A stretch of 64,000 bases of DNA from Zooshikella sp050749885. GTDB taxonomy: Bacteria > Pseudomonadota > Gammaproteobacteria > Pseudomonadales > Zooshikellaceae. Each line of letters starts with the position of its first letter. Position 1 is the first letter of the stretch. Position numbers and translations under genes: made by a program. Where the stretch lies: assembly GCF_050749885.1 (NCBI RefSeq), contig NZ_JBOIUB010000002.1, positions 186,001-250,000 on the forward strand, in the 5' to 3' direction. The notes under the pieces were generated by a model. It searched no databases. It was not told the origin of the DNA and saw nothing but the letters and a program-made list of their open reading frames with translations. This document shows, piece after piece, positions 44,087 to 52,147 of the stretch.

Positions 44087-44362
44087 TTAGCCCCCAGAAA
44101 TCGGCGAGAGTAAAGTCAGAGTGTCTCCTTCCGCAAAAGACACATCATCTGTTGCCCTTATCTGTTGATCGCCCAGAAAAAAAAGAATGCTTGGAGAAAT
44201 TGAACCATCTTTTGCTAATAAACGATGACCAAAAGGAAATTCACTAAGCATTTGCAATGCAGCTGAAAGAGAAGGCTTAGTGAGTGATAAAACAATTTGA
44301 TCTTTACCAACTAAAAGACGTAGTTGTCCTTGTAAAAAGACCGTTAACTTCATGCTATGCAC
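44087..44362 (-). CDS. MoaD/ThiS-like sulfur carrier
   Basis: This 91-residue ubiquitin-fold protein ends ISGG, the C-terminal Gly-Gly that is adenylated and thiocarboxylated. The N-terminal KLTVFLQGQLRLLVG and ATDDVSFAEGDTLTLLSP are typical of MoaD-type carriers. Alternative starts MHSM or the internal MKL differ by three residues. The pair with the ThiF-like gene could serve molybdopterin, thiamine or another sulfur pathway. No moaE, thiG or other pathway gene is adjacent, so function is open. Confidence 0.85.
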   Translation of the reverse strand: MHSMKLTVFLQGQLRLLVGKDQIVLSLTKPSLSAALQMLSEFPFGHRLLAKDGSISPSILFFLGDQQIRATDDVSFAEGDTLTLLSPISGG

Positions 44363-44521
44363 CTATCCATGTGAGCCTCAAAACAATTAACCCTTCTCGC
44401 ATCACTCATAGCAGAGACAGCTACAAAATAATTCGTGAAGGGCATACATAATGTGAAGGATTTATATGCTAGGCAAATCTTTGTCCAATCGCAAGTTAAA
44501 GTCTTCCCCTTTTAATATCGT

Positions 44522-46093
44522 CTAAAAATTAGCCAAATTATAGGTCAGCAGAAAACGACTGCTGTTTTCATTATTTTCAAAGCCCTGCCATCGAGCAAAA
44601 TGCCAGCCCAACGTTAACCCTTCAAGTAAGCCTGACTGCAAGGTATAGGCAATATAACCTCCCACTTCTTGCTCGGTATTCTTTTCGTCAAGTTCAAGGA
44701 CAATATCTTCACCAGGTCGTTTCCCTCGTGCATAGTGAATGCCCAAATTAAGGCCAGGAAGCTTGATACCCGAAAAGTCGTAGTCTAGACCGATGACCCA
44801 GGCCAGCTCATTTTTATGGTTATAATTTTTATACAAAGCCAAAGTGGAGTTGAATGCACTTTGATCATCGTAAAAGTAACCACTTCCCCAGTCGGCTAAC
44901 TCTGTTTTATTAATACCAAAGTAAAGCTTGCTGTTTTGTGTGTGCAGTGCAGCAGTTACATTATAATAACGACTTTTATAATCTTCATATTGAACGTAGA
45001 AAAACTGATTGAGAGGAGACAGCCAGTCATAATATCCATAGGCTTGTTTTCCTTGTGCTAGCCCTGCACGGCCATCAAGAGATAATGAAATACCTTCTAC
45101 TACATCCACCAGGTAATAAAGCTTGGCAAAGTATTTTTTTAGCTGATTACCCGCACGACCCATTTCAAGTTGACCAACCAAACCATTCTCAAAAGCATAT
45201 TGGGTACCCAAAACATCAATATACTTCACTCGCTGTTCTTGGGAATAGCTGGTGAATGGTTTAATAAACTGACTAGAGCCTCGTTCATGGTATTGATTAA
45301 AGCGCCCATAATACACATCAGCTCCAGAAACATTGGTACTCACTAGGGCACCAAACACTGAACTAGGGAGTACATAAGAACCTGAAGTAGAAAATGTTTC
45401 TAGATGAAGACTTTGTAAACCAAAACGCACATGAAATGGCTGTTGTTCACTACCAAAACGCATTTTTGTGTAAGCTTGAGTGATAGCAGAGACTTCATTG
45501 ACCGAGGAATTACCCAGTTGTGGTTGGCGGAGATAGTCTACCCGCTCCCGACTGGTGGAATATGGTAGACTGTCACAACCTACACCTGGGGTAGCATTAC
45601 ATGTTTTAATCTTATCACCCAAAACTCCAGTCAAGCTTTCATAACTTGCACTTACATAATTAAATGTCTGCTCGTCCCCATTCCCTGCGGTAGTTCCTGG
45701 TTGCTGGTTTTGGCCAATCCCCACATTATTATTGCCTGATGACCCACTTGAGGTATTACTACCCTGAGCTATGCCATTATTGATATAGGTGGCACTACCC
45801 AGAGACACATCCACTCCAATAAAATTAAAGTAATAGCGTGACTGAAAATCAACTTTTAAACCATGCACCCACTCATCGAGATCAAAAATTTCACTGCGCT
45901 GAGAAGTATTTTTTGATAGAAAATGATTATCATAACTAATACTAAATAAGCTATGTTTTGGATCATTATCCAATCGTGAGTCACGTGTAGACTGCGAGTC
46001 AAAACTTAATCCATAGACATTAAAAGAAGTGAATAGCGCTAGCGTAACGGTTAACGGATTATTTAAAATCCAGTGTTTAAATAAATTCCACAT
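44522..46093 (-). CDS. OprD-family outer-membrane porin
   Basis: This 523-residue protein has an N-terminal signal (residues 1-29) and alternating beta-strand patterns. EWVHGLKVDFQSRYYFNFIGVDVSLGSATYIN is near the N-terminus, as in OprD-type channels, and the C-terminal strand ends FLLTYNLANF, the Phe-terminal outer-membrane signature. A Gly/Asn/Gln-rich insertion (about residues 115-140) is likely an extracellular loop. OprD channels pass amino acids, small peptides or chitooligosaccharides. The substrate is unknown. It is monocistronic and preceded by an operator-like inverted repeat. Confidence 0.8.
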   Translation of the reverse strand: MWNLFKHWILNNPLTVTLALFTSFNVYGLSFDSQSTRDSRLDNDPKHSLFSISYDNHFLSKNTSQRSEIFDLDEWVHGLKVDFQSRYYFNFIGVDVSLGSATYINNGIAQGSNTSSGSSGNNNVGIGQNQQPGTTAGNGDEQTFNYVSASYESLTGVLGDKIKTCNATPGVGCDSLPYSTSRERVDYLRQPQLGNSSVNEVSAITQAYTKMRFGSEQQPFHVRFGLQSLHLETFSTSGSYVLPSSVFGALVSTNVSGADVYYGRFNQYHERGSSQFIKPFTSYSQEQRVKYIDVLGTQYAFENGLVGQLEMGRAGNQLKKYFAKLYYLVDVVEGISLSLDGRAGLAQGKQAYGYYDWLSPLNQFFYVQYEDYKSRYYNVTAALHTQNSKLYFGINKTELADWGSGYFYDDQSAFNSTLALYKNYNHKNELAWVIGLDYDFSGIKLPGLNLGIHYARGKRPGEDIVLELDEKNTEQEVGGYIAYTLQSGLLEGLTLGWHFARWQGFENNENSSRFLLTYNLANF

Positions 46094-46667
46094 TGTTTAT
46101 AACTGCCGTCCATAACAGACCATGATACTGACTACATAATAATTATTTATGTAGATATACCTATTGAGGCTTACCTTAAAGAGAATCTATTTGTTTTTTT
46201 TCAAAACGATTCACTAACATACATCTTCTTTCTACTAATACATTTACACCCACTAAAAATTCAGCAGGAATGCTTTGGTTAACCCAAAACAAGTGAATTA
46301 ATTTAATTTTTATAGGTATAATGGAGGTGTAGTGTTTACTATTTTGCGGCGTATTTTAAAAGATACAAACAAAATATACAGCATGCAGGTCACATTTAAG
46401 GCTGTAGCCTTTGGTGTACATCATCAATCAATCTTATTATTGCTAACCATTTCTCTCAAATCGTTTGAAATAACATCAGCGCTTTTCGCATAAAATAAAA
46501 TCAATACATTCTCTAAAAATTAACTATTCTTGATGTTTTCCTCAATAAAGATGCAAATGCTTATCAATTTTTCTCAATGACATTCCAAGGAATAACTGAA
46601 TTTGTTCGGCTTACCCAAACGCTTGCAGCTATACTGTAACAAAAATATCAGGCGTAATGGTTAACCA
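46094..46667. other. Divergent spacer before REC-CheC gene
   Basis: This 574-bp gap contains the 5' flank of the porin gene (inverted repeat at 46132-46154) and of the REC gene. A TATAAT (46317-46322) could be a -10 element, but its -35 is poor and it is about 350 bp from the next start. I saw no gene or RNA. Confidence 0.5.
46132..46154. promoter_or_regulatory. Operator-like inverted repeat upstream of porin gene
   Basis: CTACATAA (46132-46139) and TTATGTAG (46147-46154) are perfect 8-bp inverted arms with a 7-nt AT spacer, starting 39 nt upstream of the porin start codon. Its position and symmetry suit a repressor or activator dimer. Confidence 0.45.
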
Positions 46668-47672
46668 ATGACTCATCAAGTATTAATTTGTGATGATTCC
46701 AGTGTTGCAAGGAAGCAAATGGCTCGCGCTTTACCAGAAAAATGGGATGCAGATATCCAGTTTGCCAAGCACGGTAAAGAAGCAGTTTCTATTTTACAGG
46801 AAGGTACTATCAATATCCTTTTTCTTGACCTCAATATGCCAGAGCTTGATGGTTATGGTGTGTTACAGCAAATTCAAGAACAAAGTATTAATGTTATAAC
46901 GATCGTCGTTTCAGGTGATATACAACCCGATGCCAGGAAACGCGTCATGGACCTGGGGGCACTTGAGTTTATTAAAAAGCCAGTTTCTGCTGAAGAAATT
47001 GAACATTTGCTAAGTCAATACGGATTATTGGCTGAAAGCCAGGAGTCAAAAGTAACCGAAGTAGCATCAACACAGCCTGACCCAATAAATGAAATGGAAT
47101 GCTACCGGGAAATCGCTAATGTTGCTATGGGACGTGCAGCTGATTTACTTGCCCGATTACTACATGTTTTTGTGGTAATGCCCATTCCTAAAGTCAATAC
47201 CCTTGAAGTTTCTGAGCTCACAATGGCATTGCAATCATCAGCGGATACCGATACTTTTTCTGCTGTGTGTCAAGGTTTTATTGGTTCTGGAATTGCCGGT
47301 GAAGCACTGCTGCTGTTTTATGATTCCAGCTTCGAAGATATGGCGAAGCTAACAAAATATCAGGGCGAACGAGATGAAAAAATGGAGTTAGAGTTGATCA
47401 TGGATGTTGCCAGTTTACTGATAGGTGCTTGTGTCAAAGGGTTTAGTGAACAGCTTGATGTCAACTTTAGCCAAGGACATCCTATTGTACTTGGTCAGCA
47501 TGTCAAAGAAGGTGACTTAATAAAGCAAGGTGCATGTTATTGGAAAAAAACCTTAACTATCGAAATTTGTTACTCAATCGAAAACTACAATATCAATTGT
47601 GATCTGTTGCTTTTATTTACTGAAGACTCACTTACATCACTACGACAAAAAATCGCTTATTTATTAGAGTAA
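46668..47672 (+). CDS. Response regulator with CheC/CheX-like phosphatase domain
   Basis: This 334-residue protein has an N-terminal receiver (residues 1-120) with acidic residues Asp9/Asp10, phospho-acceptor Asp54 (LFLDLNMPELDG) and Lys104 (EFIKKP). A linker leads to a C-terminal region (about 140-334) with ECYREIANVAMGRAADLLARLL, resembling the ExxN-type helices of CheC/CheX/FliY phosphatases (E-x-x-N: EIAN). It probably dephosphorylates a response regulator or binds one. The next gene, a GGDEF cyclase, starts 8 nt later, so it probably tunes c-di-GMP output. Confidence 0.85.
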   Translation: MTHQVLICDDSSVARKQMARALPEKWDADIQFAKHGKEAVSILQEGTINILFLDLNMPELDGYGVLQQIQEQSINVITIVVSGDIQPDARKRVMDLGALEFIKKPVSAEEIEHLLSQYGLLAESQESKVTEVASTQPDPINEMECYREIANVAMGRAADLLARLLHVFVVMPIPKVNTLEVSELTMALQSSADTDTFSAVCQGFIGSGIAGEALLLFYDSSFEDMAKLTKYQGERDEKMELELIMDVASLLIGACVKGFSEQLDVNFSQGHPIVLGQHVKEGDLIKQGACYWKKTLTIEICYSIENYNINCDLLLLFTEDSLTSLRQKIAYLLE

Positions 47673-47680
47673 GGGGCTAC

Positions 47681-48652
47681 ATGGTTGACCACAGTTTATT
47701 AGGGTTCAAAGAACTCCATTGGATGATGGGGATGCTTCAAGATATTGAAGTAGGATTAGTTGTATTAGACCATGAATACCGAATCCAGGTATGGAATAGC
47801 TTTATGGAAAACCACAGTGGTATGGGACCACTTAAAGTCAAAGGCCAAGTTCTCTTCTCGCTTTTTGATGAAATTCAGGAAAAGTGGTTTCGAAATAAAA
47901 CTGAGCCCGTCTTTCTCTTAAAAAATAAAACCTTTACCACTTGGGAACAGCGTCCATACTTATTCCGCTTTCGTAGTTACCGTCCCATAACTGGTACTGA
48001 ACCTTTCATGTACCAGAATATCACAGTGAGTCCTTTGGTTTCAGCCAATGGTGAAGTAAACCACATATGCCTTATTATTTATGATGTAACGGATATCGCA
48101 ATAAATAAAAGTGGTTTAGAAAAGGCCAATCATCAGCTTGAAGAATTAAGTCGCACAGACCGTCTGACTACACTGTTTAACCGAGGTTATTGGGAAGAGT
48201 GCCTGCAACGTGAATTTTTTCGGTTTGTACGCACTCATGAAACGAGTTGTCTCGTTATGTTTGATATTGATCATTTTAAAAAGGTGAATGATACTTATGG
48301 CCACCCAGCCGGTGATGCTGTTATCAGTACGGTAGCAACAAAATTAAAAGACAATTTACGCACTTCGGATATTGCCGGGCGCTATGGTGGAGAGGAGTTT
48401 TCGGTTATTTTGGTCAATACTGACTCTCCTAGTGCTTTATACTTTACTGAACGGTTGAGAAAATCTATTGAAAAAACGACTGTAACGCATGAAGGACGTG
48501 ATATTAATGTTACGATCAGCCTAGGGATTGCTCAAATTATTCCTGAAATTCAAGATTACAAGGTTTGGTTAGAAAGGACAGACCAAGCACTTTATCAGTC
48601 TAAACAGAATGGACGAAATCAATCCACTGTATACGGCATAAGTAAAAAATAA
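47681..48652 (+). CDS. PAS-GGDEF diguanylate cyclase
   Basis: This 323-residue cytosolic enzyme makes c-di-GMP from two GTP. An N-terminal PAS domain (about residues 15-145) is followed by a coiled linker and the GGDEF domain with LSRTDRLTTLFNRGYWEE, FDIDHFKKVNDTYGH, the inhibitory I-site RTSD (227-230) and the catalytic GGEEF (236-240) with the standard 5-residue spacing. It looks active and product-inhibited. It lies 8 nt after the REC-CheC-like gene and is the end of that operon. Confidence 0.93.
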   Translation: MVDHSLLGFKELHWMMGMLQDIEVGLVVLDHEYRIQVWNSFMENHSGMGPLKVKGQVLFSLFDEIQEKWFRNKTEPVFLLKNKTFTTWEQRPYLFRFRSYRPITGTEPFMYQNITVSPLVSANGEVNHICLIIYDVTDIAINKSGLEKANHQLEELSRTDRLTTLFNRGYWEECLQREFFRFVRTHETSCLVMFDIDHFKKVNDTYGHPAGDAVISTVATKLKDNLRTSDIAGRYGGEEFSVILVNTDSPSALYFTERLRKSIEKTTVTHEGRDINVTISLGIAQIIPEIQDYKVWLERTDQALYQSKQNGRNQSTVYGISKK

Positions 48653-48771
48653 ACGACTTGAGCAACGATAAATTTATCCTTGTCTTATTCTAAAAATAAT
48701 AATAATAGCATCACAAATTATTATGTTTTAAATTAACCCACTCAAATTTTTAATGAGTAATAATACGCCGT

Positions 48772-49929
48772 ATGCCTGAACACTTGTCTCATTTAGTCGA
48801 GTCAGCAGCACATTCTATTCGAACAGGGCTTAAACAAGCCACTCAAGGACTTATTGATCGTGAGTCTTTAGTCGATTTAATTGCGTTGGCTGCAGTAGCA
48901 CAAGAACATCTTCTCATTATTGGTCCACCAGGTACAGCCAAAAGTGCAGCCGTTCGACGTGTTGCCCATGCATTAGGTGGTGAATACTTTGAATATTTAT
49001 TAGGTCGATTTACTGAGCCGAGTGAGCTATTTGGTCCAGTTGACTTACGTAAGCTACGTGATGGCACCGTTGAAACGGCTACTGAAGGAATGCTTCCAGA
49101 GGCAGACATTGTTTTTTTAGATGAAGTTTTTTTGGCTTCAACTGCAGTCTTAAATACATTACTGGGTGTATTAAATGAACGTATTTTTCGACGAGGACAT
49201 ACTCTTCACCAGTGTCCTTTAAAAGTATGTGTAGCAGCGGCTAACCATTTACCAGAAGATGAAGCCCTCGCAGCCTTCGCAGACCGCTTTTTATTACATA
49301 CATTTATCGAGCCTGTCAGTGAAAACTTACTCGAAGATTTGTTAAGAGGTGGCTGGCAAGTAAGACATAAAGCGGTTAGCAATGTCACTTCATTAGAACA
49401 CCTTGATGTCTTATCTAAAGCAGCAGCAAATGCTGATATGGAGCAAGTCTATCAACCGCTGACTCATTGTGTCAGTTTGCTGCGAAAAGAAGGCATTATG
49501 TTATCGGACCGTCGTCTAGTGAAGTCATTATCACTGATCAGTGCAGCAGCTGCATTACGCGGAAGTACCAAGCCCGATGCACGCGATTTATGGGCATTAG
49601 TTTATGTTATTCCCACCCAAGAAGGTCAAGAACAAAGTCGAGAAGTGCTACATGATATTTTGCAAGAAACTGAAAACACAACATTAAATGCTGCAGCTGA
49701 GTTAGCATCATTAAGCCTAGCAACCCGAGCTCAGCATATTATTGATCGTGCTCAAACACTGCTACCTGAAGCCAATGCACCTTTACCAGAAGATGCTTTA
49801 ACCAAGCTCGAAGCCATTGGTCGGGAAATTGATTCCAGTTTTTCACCATCCCAAATGCCACCAGAACTTAAGGCATTAAGAGAAAAGTTGATTGGACTGT
49901 TGGAACATTCTGCAAATGGCTCAAACTAA
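48772..49929 (+). CDS. MoxR-type AAA+ ATPase of ternary system
   Basis: This 385-residue AAA+ protein has Walker A GPPGTAKS (residues 51-58), the MoxR-type helix-2 insert with LLGRFTEPSELFGPVDLRKLRDG, Walker B IVFLDEVFLAST and AANHLPEDEALAAFADRF (sensor 1 and the arginine finger), and a lid domain with LSDRRLVKSL. In MoxR-vWA systems this ATPase remodels a client with its vWA partner. The next gene overlaps its end by 14 nt (start 49916), and the four genes are co-directional. No promoter was identified in the 119-bp gap upstream. Confidence 0.92.
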   Translation: MPEHLSHLVESAAHSIRTGLKQATQGLIDRESLVDLIALAAVAQEHLLIIGPPGTAKSAAVRRVAHALGGEYFEYLLGRFTEPSELFGPVDLRKLRDGTVETATEGMLPEADIVFLDEVFLASTAVLNTLLGVLNERIFRRGHTLHQCPLKVCVAAANHLPEDEALAAFADRFLLHTFIEPVSENLLEDLLRGGWQVRHKAVSNVTSLEHLDVLSKAAANADMEQVYQPLTHCVSLLRKEGIMLSDRRLVKSLSLISAAAALRGSTKPDARDLWALVYVIPTQEGQEQSREVLHDILQETENTTLNAAAELASLSLATRAQHIIDRAQTLLPEANAPLPEDALTKLEAIGREIDSSFSPSQMPPELKALREKLIGLLEHSANGSN

Positions 49930-50332
49930 GCTTGACTGGCAACCAAGACAATATCCTCTAGAACCCATGGCTGTGTTATGCAAACAGCGCCAATTTAAAC
50001 CAATGGTCAAGCGCTTACTAGGCTGGTCAGCAACAAAGCAAAATGCGCTACAGGGTTTACATTTTAAACAAACACTTATGGTGTTAATAGGTAAAGCTGA
50101 GACATTACCATGGTTACCAGGTTGCATTTATTTTGGCAAAGATCATCTTGCTCCAAATTTAATGATGCCTACCTTATTAACACCAACGATTAGTGCTGAT
50201 ATTGTGCAGTTTAGTGTGACTCAAAAACTTGGCTCCGGCTTGTACTTAATTGATCCAACAGAGCAGCAAATACTTCCATTACATCAGGCACGTCAAATTC
50301 AAGCGGCTTATCTTGAATCACTACTGACTTAA
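49916..50332 (+). CDS. Ternary-system small protein (bpX5-like)
   Basis: This roughly 138-residue protein lies between MoxR and the vWA-propeller gene. It has QPRQYPLEPMAVLC and a later segment PWLPGCIYFGKDHLAPNLMMPTLLTPT, where the short WLPGCIYFG..P..LMPT layout resembles the bpX5 domain named for MoxR-vWA-beta-propeller ternary systems. The domain call is from memory and should be confirmed by profile search. The ATG at 49916 is preferred over a TTG at 49892. It overlaps the MoxR stop, so it is translationally coupled. Confidence 0.65.
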   Translation: MAQTKLDWQPRQYPLEPMAVLCKQRQFKPMVKRLLGWSATKQNALQGLHFKQTLMVLIGKAETLPWLPGCIYFGKDHLAPNLMMPTLLTPTISADIVQFSVTQKLGSGLYLIDPTEQQILPLHQARQIQAAYLESLLT

Positions 50333-50360
50333 ACTAACTCTCAATACCTATTTTAATGTT

Positions 50361-52145
50361 ATGCAGTTACCCTCAGGTTTAAAGCACTGGCATGTAATTT
50401 TAAGCATTTTTCCAGATGATATTCAGGTCGTACTCATCTCTCTCATCAAACGGCTAACAGGTCATATTCAACCAATACAACACAACGAGTACGAAGGTGT
50501 TGCTCTTCCTGATGGAATAGATGGACTTTCTACACGGGGGGATTATCAACGCCTGCTACTTTCCGAATGGGCATTGCTTGACGATTATCCTGATGAGTTT
50601 ACTCGTAGAGCTATTATGCAAGAGCACTTATTTACAAAAGTCAAACGAATCAATCAAGATGAGGGAAAACACAGTGTCGTATTATTTGACGGTGGTCCAG
50701 ACTTACTGGGACAACCTAAAGTAATCTTGCTAGCATTACTAATTTTACTGTGGCGGAGGGCACAGTTTGCAAATGCCACCTTTGCATTTGGCTTCTTACA
50801 AAATACAACACTTCATAGCCTAAACACACTTGAACAAGACACCATAAACGTTTTGCTATCTGCACGCTACAGTGAACCAGTAACAAATCAACATCTATTG
50901 TATTGGGATAACAAGCTAAATGATCTCAGTTGTGAATTAACTGACTTATGGCTAATCAGTGGGCATTCGCTTCACCTTTCCACACTAAACCATCATCTCA
51001 TTCAACTGCAGGAGCAGATCCTCTCCCAGCCTGTTTTAATTAATTGTGCCATTAAGCAACAAAAAAGAACTGAAAAATTCATTACCTTACCACTGCCTGA
51101 TGCACAACAATGTTTACGCATTATTCGTAACCCATTTATTGTCAAACAAACTCTCCCCGTTGTTTTTACAGACACACATCATGAAATCAAAGAACTTGGC
51201 TTTAGTTGTAATGGAAAAAAACTGATTATCATTGATAAAAAACAAAGCGTAAACGTTATTTATGTACCTCAACAGGGGCAGCGTCAGGCCAAAATCACAC
51301 GTCAACAATCAGGTAGTCCTATTGCTGCAGTTCACTTTAGCAAACGCTATCAAACAAAAATTCTTGTGCAGCACGAGGGGTTAAAGTTTATAGATGTGCC
51401 AGGTATGTGCTCGTTTATTAAAACCAAAGAACAATCGCTGACACTACCAAAAGACACTGTCTTCAATACGTTCATTTATCGTAAAAATACAGCAGAGCAG
51501 GGGGAGGCTCATTTACAGATAAGAGACATCAAAAACCAACTACGACGGCTTGAGCTTAAAGCACCTTATCGAGTCACAACTATTGATCAACAGGTGTTGT
51601 CTATTGGTAAGCTATTTTCTTATGTATATAAAATTAAAGTCGACGTTAATGAAAGAAATGAGCATGAATTAGTTCTGGCACGGATGGTAGGTGATTATGA
51701 AAAGTGCTGTCGGTATGAATTGGGTGCATTCCAGCAGCCGCCACTATTTATTCATGGAGCATCAAGTAATTATTGGGTTGCATTCCCCTACAACACATCA
51801 AGTTGGCACATTGTGGCCTGTCCCAATCAGCACTCAATCACTGCCATACCCGTTCCAGACACTGTTCATGCCTTTGGTGTCTATCACGCCTTTAAACCAT
51901 CACACCATGCGGTTAAAGGAACGGCTAATAATGAGCAACCTGTAATACTCGTACTCAGTGAAAATCGCTTGCAGATTATTGCTCTTATGTCATCTGGAAG
52001 CGAAGTCATTCATCATGCTGAAGCGACGATCATGATGGCTGTTGTCAATCCAGTACAAGATACTATTGCGTTTATATGTGAGGAAAATAAAGTAACATTT
52101 TTTTCTATTGATCAACGTTCAACTATTTTGTCGGTGCAGCGCTAA
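50361..52145 (+). CDS. Degenerate-vWA and beta-propeller protein of ternary system
   Basis: This 594-residue soluble protein has an N-terminal segment (about residues 45-240) with vWA-type organisation: VVLFDGGPDLLGQPK (a MIDAS-like loop where DxSxS is DGGPD), a hydrophobic helix LLALLILLWRRAQ and WLISGHSL. From about residue 290 it shows short beta-strand repeats compatible with a beta-propeller (FSCNGKKLIIID, AAVHFSKRYQTKILV, MMAVVNPVQDTIAFICEE). The combination is that of the vWA/propeller subunit of the ternary system. It starts 28 nt after the small gene and ends 2 nt before the next. Confidence 0.7.
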   Translation: MQLPSGLKHWHVILSIFPDDIQVVLISLIKRLTGHIQPIQHNEYEGVALPDGIDGLSTRGDYQRLLLSEWALLDDYPDEFTRRAIMQEHLFTKVKRINQDEGKHSVVLFDGGPDLLGQPKVILLALLILLWRRAQFANATFAFGFLQNTTLHSLNTLEQDTINVLLSARYSEPVTNQHLLYWDNKLNDLSCELTDLWLISGHSLHLSTLNHHLIQLQEQILSQPVLINCAIKQQKRTEKFITLPLPDAQQCLRIIRNPFIVKQTLPVVFTDTHHEIKELGFSCNGKKLIIIDKKQSVNVIYVPQQGQRQAKITRQQSGSPIAAVHFSKRYQTKILVQHEGLKFIDVPGMCSFIKTKEQSLTLPKDTVFNTFIYRKNTAEQGEAHLQIRDIKNQLRRLELKAPYRVTTIDQQVLSIGKLFSYVYKIKVDVNERNEHELVLARMVGDYEKCCRYELGAFQQPPLFIHGASSNYWVAFPYNTSSWHIVACPNQHSITAIPVPDTVHAFGVYHAFKPSHHAVKGTANNEQPVILVLSENRLQIIALMSSGSEVIHHAEATIMMAVVNPVQDTIAFICEENKVTFFSIDQRSTILSVQR

Positions 52146-52147
52146 CA

